Assembly: GCA_037074615.1 (NCBI GenBank)
Contig: CM073563.1
Location: forward strand, 10,813,501 to 10,877,500
Origin: Leucaena leucocephala
Lineage: Eukaryota; Streptophyta; Magnoliopsida; Fabales; Fabaceae
DNA length: 64,000 bases
Direction: 5' to 3'
Shown: positions 25,121 to 36,094 of the stretch, piece after piece
How positions within the stretch are numbered: the stretch's first letter is position 1
Layout: the number at the start of each line of letters is the position of its first letter
Program-made: the position numbers and the translations under genes
Notes under the pieces: generated by a model
Told to the model about the DNA's origin: nothing
Databases searched by the model: none
The model's input: only the letters and a program-made list of their open reading frames with translations

Positions 25121-28006
25121 TTATGGTTCCTCAGTTTTCACAGGAGTCCAATTAACTCTGGCTTCAGACTTCTTCTTGCCATGTGATAACCAACCAAGAA
25201 GGTAGCCTATGAGGGCCCCAAGTATCACCACACTTCCTGCTTTAGCATACCTTGAAAATGTCCATTCACTTCTTTCTTTGGTACCACCACTGACAACTTC
25301 TCCAGATGCTAGAATTTCCACCATATCATGCACCTCACCATCATGGTTCCCAACATAAGAAAGCACGAGCTTCTCTTTCGTAGCGAACAATCTGGTGTAC
25401 CCAAACTCACCCCCACGGTACTGAGACCTTTCTGGTTGGGGATAGATCGGGTCCGTAGGGTGGTCAGGTCTGGGTTCCCAGATGGGTTGCCAATCTTGTC
25501 CTCCCATGCCAATTACAATATGAACAGTATATGCTTCTGAGTTCTCCCCTTTTTGACTCACACTGTTACTACAAGTGAAGTTGTTCAGAGGACAAAATCT
25601 CTCGTATCTATGAACATGACCCCATAAAGCTATGGTCACATTGTTTTTCACCAACAAAGGTTCCAAGTGCTCCAGCATCTTTGCTCTCAATCCAGCATCT
25701 CTAAATTCATTACTTGTTGTGTACATGGGTCGGTGCCCTTGGACTATTACAAAAGGAGTCTTATCCCTATCAACTGATTCCAAATCATGCTTTAAAAAGT
25801 TATACTGACTGCTTCCAGGAAGGAAATTGGTCTCGGTTGAGAAGTACACAAAATGTATTGCTCCCATATCGAATGAGTAATAAAGGTTCTGAGTTGCTGG
25901 GGCTTCAGTTCCGGTGGGTTCCTCAGAGTTTCCAGGCATATTGAACCTTAGACTGTAGGGTACACCACACTCACCACCACCGTCTCTTCGATAATTAGCC
26001 CAATCAGGTTTAAATGGCTGTAAGGGCCAGTTATACTCATGATTACCAATGCAAACATGGTATGCCATTTTGGCTGCAACTGGTTCAATTTGAGTGAAAA
26101 AATGGTCCCACAACCATGAGTATCCTCTGGCATAGCTAATGTCTCCAATGTGGGAGATGAATGCTGGCTTATCACCAAGAGCTTTGATATCACGGAGGAT
26201 CCACTTCATTGTTGATATGCTTTCCGCTTGTGTACGCAGAAATGTATTGTAAGGAGTAGCAGTTCCCATGTCACCAAAGAGGAAAGCTATTGTTTCATCG
26301 GAGTCACCATTCCTTGACACAAAGCTGTGAGTTTCACTCCAACCTCCATAATCATTTCCAACCTGGTAAGAAGCAGATGATGATCTCAAGAGTAGATGAC
26401 ATAGGCTTTCTAGCTAGAATGGTCAATGCGCTACTACTTTATGTGATTCAACTAATTCTGAGCAAGATTAAAATAGTTTGGTTTTAAAAGTGAAAAGAAA
26501 AATGAGCCAAACTAATCATATATCACAGAAGTAAATATATGGGAGAACCAACAATGGATAAATGAGTGGAATTCTTAAAAATACCAGAAAAAGGGAAAAC
26601 TTACAAAAGAGACTAGAAAACATACAAGTATTCCAGATGTTTAAGTAATACTATTCTATTGACAAATCAAAAGGAAAATAATCAAAATGTACGTCAATAA
26701 ATGAAACTCAAACACAGCAGCTTTGCAATTCCATGTCCGAAAACCAGCATTGAAGTACCACAACCAAGTGTCAATAAATGAGTCTATGATCAAAGTAACC
26801 AACTAGAGGCATCTATCTACTAGGTAACCAAGGAAAAAGTTAACATATATATATATATAACAGACAAAGGAATTAAAGCTCAGGTGCATAGTTTAGCAAT
26901 ATAAAGTTCAAGAGCCACCACTGAAGCACCACAGTCAATTGTAAATCAATCAGTCTATCAAAGTGACCAACAAAAAGTGACACTACTTACCAATAAGACT
27001 TCAGACTTAACCAATTTAGTATACAATAGAGCATGCACTGTTGAGAAATTCCCTGAGAAGGAAAATTAAAAAAAGGGACTAAGAAGGACGATTTAAAAAA
27101 GGAACGAGGCTGGTTGAGGCGTAGGAAGTTAAGCAAATTACAAATTGGCAGTTAAGATAGAGTATAACTCAAAATAGCAGCTTTACAGTATCAAGCTCAA
27201 CAGCCAAAAAATTAAACAAAACAGAACAACCAAGTGGTAAACACAGTGAATACAAGATCAAAATCCTTAGAAATCAATAGATTCAATCCCACAAATGCAT
27301 CATGGTTGTAGTTTACCTTGTAATAATATCTCACTCCTTTCTTCAAGTTTGCCATAACCGCGTCATGTATATACCCCGGATCACGCCAACCGATGCTTCC
27401 GTTCGCCGGCGCGTCGCACATGTGCTCCCTCTCATACCTTCTTACACGCGCTATCGCTGTAGAATCTAACTTCCCCTCTCTCTCCCCATAACTCACATAC
27501 GTCTCCCTCGCATCCTCCGTGATGTACACGACCCTCATCTCATCATCATTGTCTGTGAAGGCCAAATGAATCTGCTCCGGCCCACGACCCGACTGAAACG
27601 AGACCACCTCAGAAGAGGCCAGGAGGTGCGCCGTGCCGGGCAAAGGGTTGTGGTCTTCATCAAGGCGAGTCCGGTCAACCTCAGATTGGGTCCAGCGGAA
27701 GATCCGTAAGGAGTAGCTGGATCGGAGATTGACTAGAGGGAGGGAAATGGAGCCCGACCCGGATTTCCAAGTGGGTGATTTGGAGAGGAAGACGTAGCCG
27801 ATGAATTGATCGTTGGGAGAGTCAGCAGGAGAGTATATGCCGAGCCAATCAAGGTCGGAGGGGGAGTCGACGCCGGACCATTTGATCAGGACGGAGTCGC
27901 CGGATTTGGACAAAGTGGTTGAGTTTAGAGAGATCTCGACCTGGGATTGGAAGGAAGGGTCGAAGAAGAAGATGAAGAAGATGAGAAGAAGCATGCGAGG
28001 CACCAT
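25121..28006 (-). CDS. PAP2: Purple acid phosphatase, tail-anchored PAP2/PAP9 type
   Basis: Metallophosphoesterase with a two-metal centre that hydrolyses phosphate esters. Exons are 28006-27317 and 26362-25121 on the minus strand, in phase 0, giving 643 residues. An N-terminal hydrophobic segment (about residues 5-20) is followed by a fibronectin-like N-domain. The catalytic domain begins near residue 250. All seven metal ligands of the family are visible: D261 (GDMG), D304 and Y307 (GDISY), N337 (GNHE), H440 (QGHRP), H479 and H481 (GHVH). Annotators often label this subfamily probable inactive, but nothing is missing here. The C-terminus carries a single membrane span (about 604-622) and a short basic tail (KKKSEARVNW). 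In Arabidopsis PAP2 that tail anchors the protein to the outer membranes of chloroplasts and mitochondria. Targeting here is inferred. The 954-bp intron contains an old internal duplication. PAP9 is an alternative name. Confidence 0.93.
26710..26970 (-). repeat. Diverged tandem duplication in PAP intron
   Basis: The stretches 26710-26800 and about 26880-26970 (plus-strand coordinates) share the order CAGCTTTGCAAT or TAGTTTAGCAAT, GCATTGAAGTACCACA or CACTGAAGCACCACA, then GAGTCTATGATCAAAGTAACC or CAGTCTATCAAAGTGACC. The offset is about 170 bp. A third, shorter echo may lie near 27178-27215. It is confined to the intron of the phosphatase gene. Confidence 0.5.
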
Positions 28007-28049
28007 TTTTCTTACAGTATTATTCAGCGATCAGTGATCTCGTGGAAGG

Positions 28050-29525
28050 AAGTCGAGATGATAGTATATTTGACCAGCTCGGGATAAGGCAAAGATGAGA
28101 AGGTCTGGGACGGGGACAGATTTGGTATATTCGATATTTAGAAAACCATTTTACACGCAATTATCTTTTTCACATTTTTTTTAATTTAGTCAAATCTATC
28201 CTAAACAATTTTAGCCTTGATATTAATCTTTAATTTTAAAATATTATATTTAAAAAATTTAATTATTTATCAATTATACTAAACTTTATTAATTATTTAA
28301 TTTTATTATGTTAGCGGATAAACATGTACTTTTTTGATGTTAGTATTGTTAAAAGATATGATATTATTTTAATTTAAAAAGATAATATTTTTTTATATTT
28401 ATGTTTTAATAAATTTATTTTATTAGATTATATGTGCTACTGCTTGATTTATTTATAGATTAATGTTTTAAAATCTTATTTTTTTAAAAAAATTATATTT
28501 TTCTAATTCTTAATATAATATTTAATTAGAGAGTTAATTTTAATTTTAAATATAAAATTTATTTTATATATTTATTAATTTTTTTAAATTATTCTTATTA
28601 ATATCAGATTAAATAATTTTCTAATAGAGTTACGAAAAATGATTAGAGTATTTTAAAATATTATATTATATTAATTAATTTTTTTAATCTAATTAATTAT
28701 ATAAATATTTCTGTATATTTTAATCATAATTTGATTTATTCAGTTCAGCCACCATTAGATTAATGCCTCTGGAAGCAATGTCTTGCGTGTAGAGATGAGC
28801 GAATGGAGAATCCATACAATTCTGCGAATCACTTTCTTCAATCATACGCTGAAGTTTGTTAAAGAGGTTTGTAGGGCTTTACAAGGGATTTGTGTCTTAG
28901 GAAAAGGAATGAAGATGATAAAATTGGAGAATGTTAAATACTAGAAATTAAAAATAGGTCAAATTTGTGCTGAATACAAATACAAGGTAAATGTCCACTT
29001 TACATAATAAAAAACAAGATAAATGTGCAATTTTAATAATAAAATTTTATATATCTAACACTATAAAATTTTACGCTGCTATTTTGTATGAGAGTAAAAA
29101 TAAAAATTAAATTAAATTGGATATTATCTTTTAAAATTTATTTAATAAAATAGAAATAAGTATGTAACTAATATATATATATTTTAAAAAATAGATATAA
29201 GTAGAATAAAAAGACTTATTTACTATTATTAATAATTTTTATTTTTTTAGTTGTAATAAAATAATTTAAAATATTTTATTTTAATAAAATTAATCTCAAT
29301 TCTTAATTTTTTAAATAGAATTAAAATAAAATAAAATATTAAAAATAAAAATAAAAATAAAACTAAATTCTATAATATTAAAAAAATATTTAATTATATT
29401 TTTATTTTTATTTCTCATATCTCAATTCCATCCCATGCTAAATTACACATAAAATTTTTAAATAACAAACGTCGATAACTTTATTTATGGCGGGACCCTA
29501 GTCAGTGTGTGATGTTATGTTGACA
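28050..29525. other. PAP promoter side and AT-rich intergenic DNA
   Basis: The minus-strand leader and promoter of the phosphatase should lie just above 28006. No clear TATA box is seen. Beyond 28150 the DNA is extremely AT-rich. An inverted, partial copy of the AT-rich MITE-like family (ATGATTAGAGTATTTTAAAA and flanks) lies at about 28530-28720. Confidence 0.45.
28530..28720 (-). repeat. AT-rich MITE-like repeat, inverted partial copy
   Basis: The motif GATTAGAGTATTTTAAAATA followed by TATTAATTAATTTTTTTAAT matches, in the same orientation, the copy at 62560-62710 (GATTAGAATATTTTAAAAAT). It is the reverse complement of the TCTAAAACACCCTAATCATC centre of the copy at 24030-24336. The ends are eroded. 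Confidence 0.4.
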
Positions 29526-29605
29526 CGTGCCTTGCAATAACTTTTTGCCCTTTTATCCAAATAATCCCCAATCACATTTTTCCAACTCATTCTTGCCCTT
29601 CCCTC

Positions 29606-29965
29606 ATGAGTCACGCCTTCTCCAATCCTTTCTTCAAGGTTCAAGCTTTCTCCAGTACATGGAGAGAAGCCTTCTTGGGTCCTCTCTCTTCAACCTCTCT
29701 CAACAACTCCACAGCTTTTGCCAATGTTTTGAACCTCAAGCTCCCATGGCTCACGTGTCTGCACACAACTTCAAAGATTCAGAGATCGGAGAAGTTCATG
29801 ATCATAATGTTCACAGCTGAAAAATCTGATAGAAATCAAGAACAATGGACTTGCGATAGTGACGAAGGAGAGAATGGGGATGAGGCGGTCAAAGAGCTCG
29901 CTGTCAACAACGATTTGGAAGGATTTGAAGATAGATCTAGTGTTGAACTCATGACTGGAGAGTAG
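29606..29965 (+). other. Unidentified 119-residue open frame
   Basis: An ATG-started frame of 119 codons in a locally GC-richer stretch (about 29480-30420). The first half is Ser/Phe/Leu-rich and could resemble a plastid or mitochondrial transit peptide. The second half is acidic (SDEGENGDEAVKEL). I recognise no family. The surrounding stretch has several CACGTG cores (near 29523, 29753 and 30383), and a possible donor at 30057 (CAG/GTAATG) follows the stop. It may be a gene fragment carried by the adjacent Helitron-like or other element, or a chance frame. Confidence 0.2.
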
Positions 29966-30576
29966 TCTCTAGATCTTCCAGGTGTCACCATCGTACTTCT
30001 CTTGCATCCTAGCAATCTCTTCCTCCTTCTAATCGAACGCTAATAGAGCAAAATCAGGTAATGATTGTCGATGTTGAAGCGGAAGAGGTGATCAACGACA
30101 ATTTTGGTCGACAAACGATAGTCGAGTGTTACCCTTGCAGAGGTTGATCATCACCAGGCTTTTCGCTGACCGTTCTTGCTGATATTGGGGCTCTTCTTCC
30201 ATCTTGTTTTGACGAAGAAAAAGATAAAGATGGAGAAGGTTTGCCATCCTCCACCGTCATAGATGGAACGTCGTCGTCATCTTTGTGTTGTTGCCGCCCT
30301 CATCAATTAGCACTACCATGCCACCGGTCAGAGAAGGAAGAGAGACGGTGAGAGGGGTGATGGAGGAGAGGGAGGGAAGTGACACGTGGATACCATTAGG
30401 TGGGACCCACTAACAGACATTTGAAGCTTTTAACGGCATGACAAAATTGCTCACTTTCTAAATGATCATCTTTGTGATGGTAAATTCTCATAACATAAAA
30501 TTTTATTGTTAAAATTACTTCTTAACTCAGAAGAATTATAAGACAAAATTGCTATTTAAACCACTATATGATCCTA

Positions 30577-30606
30577 CTAGCAAGGCCTCCCCCGCGCGGT
30601 GCGCGG
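30577..30606 (-). mobile_element. Helitron-like 3' terminus
   Basis: Read on the minus strand, a hairpin with a perfect 6-bp stem and 3-nt loop (CCGCGC ACC GCGCGG, 30606-30592) is followed by 11 nt and then CTAG (30580-30577). The next base is T (30576). Hairpin, 10-12 nt spacer, CTRR end and a 3' T match the canonical 3' end of Helitron rolling-circle transposons, which insert between A and T. The body would extend toward higher coordinates, into or through the CACTA left region. I cannot identify its 5' TC end, nor any Rep/helicase coding sequence, so it would be non-autonomous. Confidence 0.55.
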
Positions 30607-30734
30607 AGAGATTTTATTTCCATGTAATTACTACTACTATTTCATTAATTTTTTTTTTGAGAAAAAATTCGCAAGGCATCCCCAGTGGAAAAGATAAAAG
30701 AATGAAGATACATTTTAAAAAATATGATTAGTGA

Positions 30735-31250
30735 TATTTTTGTAAATAAGATAAAATAGTTACATTATATTAACACGTCACCAGTATAAACTATAATTAT
30801 TACGCCAGATACTAATATTAATAGGTATAGATTAACTCCGTCATATTCTGACTCTTCAGTTTCTTGTCTATGCTTTCCCACTTCTTTTTTTTAACTTCTT
30901 CAGACCTTACGGAGAAATTTTGAGAACAAATAAAATATGTTATTTTTATAAATAAGACAAAATATTTACACCAGATTTAAATTGAACCGATGTTAAATAT
31001 ATTATCTATTCTGACTCTTTAGTTTTCTATCTATGCTTTACCGCTTATTTTCTTTAACTTCTTTATACCTTGCAGAGAAGCTTTTAGAACAAATGAAAGA
31101 TGGTATTTTTGTAAATAAGATAAAATATTAACACCGGATTTATATTGAACTGGAGTAAAATATATATAACCGGTGTTAAATATACTTTCTATTATGACTC
31201 TTCAGTTTTCTGTCTAGGTTTTCTCGCTTCTTTTCTCTATAACTTCTCAG
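30735..31250 (+). repeat. Left subterminal tandem repeats of CACTA element
   Basis: Three diverged units begin TATTTTTGTAAATAAGATAA (about 30736, 30941 and 31104) and continue through an ACACCGG(A)TTTA motif, an ACCGGTGTTAAATATA motif and a CTGACTCTTCAGTTTTCT motif (about 30848, 31008 and 31195). Units are about 165-205 bp. In CACTA elements such repeats are binding sites for the TNP1-type protein. Confidence 0.6.
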
Positions 31251-31440
31251 GCCATTCATTTTACTTTTTCGGTTCTCAACGTTTGTACTTATTATAATAG
31301 GATGTCAATGGCATTTTTCGATATTATTTTCTGAAATTGTTCTTATTCCTCAACCATATGTATACCATTCATATGATTAGTACTTTTATCTCATCAGTTT
31401 ATCTCTATTTTATTTTCTTTCCTTCTATCTGAACGTACCA

Positions 31441-31869
31441 ATGGCTTCTTCCTCATGCACACCTCCTTTTCCTTCGCACAAAAGAAACAGAGAAGATTTT
31501 GAAGACAAACATCCTGACCCTCACCTTGCAGTTCCTTCTCCTCCTTCCCTGGTTGTCACTCTGATGGAGTACCTTGAGGAACTGATCATGTGCTTCAATG
31601 CTCTGGAGGACTCAGTGGAAGAACTGTTTGAGAAAGTTACTAGACTAAAAGACAATTTCAGAGCTTTCCACTCAGAAGTTCACGCCATCAACAACATGAT
31701 AGCTTCAATCATCCTGTTAATCTTACCCACTCTGATGAATCCCAGACCTCCGAGTCTGATGAGTAGTGAAACCCTACAACCTTTATCTGCTACCCCTCCT
31801 ATTTTATTTTTTGTACTTAATGACAAAAGGAGAGAATATATTTTATATTCTGATAGATATTGTGTTTGA
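31441..31869 (+). other. 142-residue open frame followed by poly(A)-like tract
   Basis: An intact ATG-started frame of 142 codons inside the otherwise decayed CACTA region. The N-terminus is Ser/Pro-rich with a basic patch (HKRNRED). Residues about 35-90 are rich in Leu/Glu with heptad-like spacing (MEYLEELI, LEDSVEELFEKVTRLKD), suggesting a coiled coil. About 85 bp after the stop lies an A12-13 tract (about 31957-31969). I do not recognise the protein. It could be a transposon accessory protein or an inserted processed gene copy. Confidence 0.3.
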
Positions 31870-32489
31870 AAATTTCATACTTTTGATGTAAAGTCATTAG
31901 TAAAGCTGAATGAATGAAGTTTCTTGTTTTGATGATATGTTATTTTATTTTGCAAAAAAAAAAAATACAACAGCTTGAAACCAGATATATCCATGTTCGG
32001 TGTAGAATATCATGACCAGTTTAAAAAAAGTTATTTCTACACCGGTGGCATTTTATCCCGTGTAGATTTGCTTACGAAATACTCTTTAATTTAATCAAAA
32101 GCCTCTTCGTGCCTCCCATATATCATTTTCACTTATTTGTGCGTTTAAGTCTTCTCGACCCTTCACAGTCGGTGAGTTTTGTTTTGAACTCCTTGTCTCG
32201 AGAACTGGAGATTTATGTACTACTGGCAGTACCTCTGTTATTTGTGCTGGATTTATTGCTGTCATTTACTTGTTTCATTCGATTCATTACTGCAAGCTAG
32301 GTTTTCTTGTTTTCTATTTTCATAGTTTTTTAGTCTTCCACAAATATAGATCGTAGTTGGATAAATACTAAATGAACAATGGAAATGAGTTTTTAGATTT
32401 TGCTAAACAAAATGGTGATAATGACAATGGAAGGTTTTATTGTCTTTATGTGAGTTATTTGAATGAGAGAAAATAAAGTTCTGCAGATA

Positions 32490-35406
32490 TGTATACTCAT
32501 CTAATTTGTGAGGGATTTTGCAAGAGTTACACAGTATGGATATGGCATGGTGAAATATGGAAAAGTCGAGTGCATCTGAACAGTTGGAACAGACATTTGA
32601 TGATAACATGGATACTGATGATCGGGTAGAGGACATGATTCGTGATATTGGAGATGATACTTTTATGCGATCACATGCATATGGTATATGTGCAATGATG
32701 CAGAAAATCCTCTATACCCAAGGTGTAGAAAATATAACCTTTTGAATATGGGGTTGAGCTTGTTAAGTGTGAAAGCACGGCATGGGTGGAGTGATAGAGG
32801 TTTTTCAGAATTGCTTGAGTTGTTGCAAGACATGCTTTCAGAAGAAAATGTGTTACCAAACACCACTATGATGCTAAAAAAATAATATATCCTTTAGGCA
32901 TGCAGTATAAAAAGATTCATGTATGCCTAAATGATTGCATATTGTATAGGAAAGATGTTGAAGATAAGGAGAAATGTCCAATATGTAAGACACCAATGTA
33001 CAAATCAAATAAGTTTCCTGCAAAGGTGTTATGGTATCTTTCAATTATACTAAGGTTTAAGCGACTTTTTGCTAATGAAGATGATGCAAAAAAAATGTTA
33101 TGGCATGCGACTGAAATGATTTGTGATGGAAAACTTCATCATCCGGCCGATTATTTGCAATTGAAGAAGATTGATGACTTATTTCTCGAGTTTGGCAAGG
33201 AACCACAAAACCTAAGGTTTGGACTCAGTACAGATGGCATGAACCCTTATGGTAGCTTAAGTAGTATACATAGTTCATGGCCCATCTTCTTAGTAGTTTA
33301 CAACTTATCTCTCTTGTTGTGTATAAGACGCAAGTATATAATGTTATCTATGTTGATCTTAGGACCAAAACAACTGGAAAATAACATATACATTTACCTA
33401 ATGCCCTTGATTGAAGATTTGAAGAAGCTTTGAGAAGGCATGGATTTTTTTTATGCTATTTAGAAGGAGGTATTCAATATGAGGGCCATGATCTTTTGTA
33501 CAATTAATGACTTTCTTGCATATAGAAATTTGTCAGGATATAGTGTTAAGGGCTATAAAGCATGTCCCATATGTGAGGAGGGGACTTGCTACTATCAACT
33601 TCGTCATGGAAGAAAGACAGTCTATCTAAGTTATATGAAATTTCTAAAACAAGGCCACCCATACCATCGATTGAAGAAAAAATGTTTTGGTGGCCAAGAA
33701 TTTGAAAATACTCTGAAGCTATTGACAGGAGAACAAGTTTATGAAAAGGTAAAAGACATCAACATTACTTTCAATAAGACTACCAAGAAAAGTGAGAAAA
33801 ATATATGGAAAAAAGATATGTCTTCTTTAAGCTTCCGTATTAGCATCTTCAGGTAAGGCATTGTATCGATGTCATGCATGTGGAGAAAAATGTGTGTAAT
33901 AGCATTTTTGAAACACTTCTCAACCAACATGGTAGTTCCAAAGACGATTTGAAAGCAAGATTAGATTTGCAAGAAATGGGAATATGTGAGGATTTACATC
34001 CAAAGCCAAATGGTTAAGGGAGTTATTATGTTGAATATATTAATATTTTGTCCAAGGATGAGAGAAGAAGTATTTGTGAATATTTACAAGGAATCAAAGT
34101 TCCCTCTGGGTACTCATCTAATCTTAAGAAGATTGTGTCAATGAAAGATTTGATATTAGTAGGCTAAAAGTCTCATGATTGTTATGCCTTGATGCAACAA
34201 TTACTCCCAGTAGCTATTTGAGGAATCCTACAAGATGATTTGAGACATATTATAACCCAACTTTGCTTCTTCTTCAATGCTATATGTGACAAAGTCTTTG
34301 AGACTGAAAAGTTGGATAAATTGGAGCACGAGGGTTATGTTATTTTATGCCAATTTGAAAAACTGTTTCTTATAGGCTTTTTTGACATCATGGTATACCT
34401 TATCGTTCATCTAGTGTGAGAGATAAAATTGTGTGACCCTGTATACTTATGATGGATGTACCCATTTGAAAGATAGATGAAAATTCTTAAAAGGTACATG
34501 AAAATCCTTAAAAGGTACATGAAGAATCCAAGTCGACCCGAGGTATCCATTGTTGAAAAATAGGTTTTTGAAGAAGTTATAGATTTTTGTCAACACTACC
34601 TGTCTAAAGTATGACTTATTAGTCTCGTTTAACCCTATGCCAAATAGGGGGTCAATACGGAATATCGGTGAAGAGTGTTGATCGTAATGAATTACAACAA
34701 ATACACTTACATATCTTGAATAATATTGATGAAGTTCAAAACTATATAGCTGATCATAAAGAGCTTGCCGAAAATAAAATTATAGAATAAAAGAGCAAAT
34801 GTTAATTAGAGAACACAATAAATCTTTGGCACATTGGTTCACACAGAAGGTTAAAAATAATAATTGTGTATCTGATTTAGTTAGATAGTTGACATGTAGT
34901 CCTGAATTTAATGTGATAAGTTAGAATTCATTTAACATCAATGGATATTCCTTTTATACTAAGTCCCTAGATGATAAAAGTAGCATACATAATAGTGGTG
35001 TTATGTTAGTGGTTAAGCTATTCACTTCTCTAGTTCAAAAGACAACAATCCTAAATTAGTAGTTATCCCTTATTATGGCATCGTTGAGGAGATTTTAGAG
35101 TTGGACTACACCAAATTCACAGTTCCCGTGTTCAAATGCAAGTGGGCTAATATAAATAATGGTGTTATGGTGGATCGGTTACGATTTATACAGATTGATT
35201 TGAAAAGTACAAGTTTCGAGAATGAGCCTTTCATTATGGCATATCAAGCAAAGCAAGTGTTTTATATCATTAATCTGGCAAATAAAAGATGGTTTGTCAC
35301 TTTATAAGGAAAAAGGGTTTTTGACGATAATGATTCAATTTGTGAGACCCCTTCATTTTCAGTAGGTTTACCAAAATTGAATGAAGAAGAAGTGGATTCT
35401 GATTGA
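32490..35406 (+). pseudogene. TNP2-type CACTA transposase (broken)
   Basis: Remnant of the catalytic transposase of the element. Recognisable blocks in order are YTVWIWHGE (about 32530), CRKYNLLNMGLSLL with LLELLQDMLSEENVLP (32725-32860), CPICKTPMYKSN and WHATEMICDGKLHHPADY (32965-33160), FGLSTDGMNPYG (33220-33250), GPKQLENNIYIYLMPLIEDL (33362-33421) and YSVKGYKACPICEEGTCY (33539-33590). These match Transposase_21 (PF02992). Next come a DUF4218 region (MKDLILVG, then MQQLLPVAI and LCFFFNAICDKVF, 34142-34305, then MKNPSRPEVSIVE) and a DUF4216 region (VPVFKCKWANINNGV, then AYQAKQVFYI, 35122-35307). Many stops and frameshifts interrupt it, for example at 32745 and 33432 and within the DUF4218 part. 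It is non-functional. Confidence 0.85.
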
Positions 35407-36094
35407 TTTTTATGTGATTGCATATATTTTTGATGTAATGATAGCACAAGTATATTGTTCTGATTGCATATATTATTTTATTGTAACTTATAAGTGATGG
35501 GTTAATAAAGGATTGTTTATAAAAAATAACTAATATTTAAACCGATTGTATATGTTATCTGGTGTAAAAAGTGATATGAAAACTTTTTTACGCTGGTTGT
35601 ACATGTTATTTGATGTAGAAATTATTTTGAATTTCAAAATATTAGTCATTTCATATTCAAAGTATGATTTTTACACCAGATTTAAATGTTAACTGGTGTA
35701 AAAAGTCTTAAATAAAAATACTTTATCGAAGCCCGCCCCTTGGCGTGTCTCTTCTTTTCTTATTTCTCAGGTTGTATGTAGTCTTAGTTTTTACGTCATC
35801 TATCATTACACCAGTTGTCGTGCTCTGTAGTTTTCATCTTGCTTTGCTGTGGTTAGTCATTCTTCTCTGTTCTCACTCTCGTTATACTTTGTCATATACG
35901 TGTTATGAATACTTATTTTCTCGTGTACATGCTTCGCCTTTTACGTGTTCGTTGAATCTAGGTTTAGTAATTTTCTATGATAAATGCTTGCACTTCTTTC
36001 CATCGATAAATGCATGCACTTATTTCCCTGTGGTCAGTCGTTCTTCTCTGTTTACCATATTTATTTTTGTTATTGCGTATATAGAAATATGGGG

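Noticed and set aside
25328..25944. Plus-strand and alternative-frame ORFs over the phosphatase
   Set aside because: They are shadows of the PAP exon, whose frame carries all family motifs.
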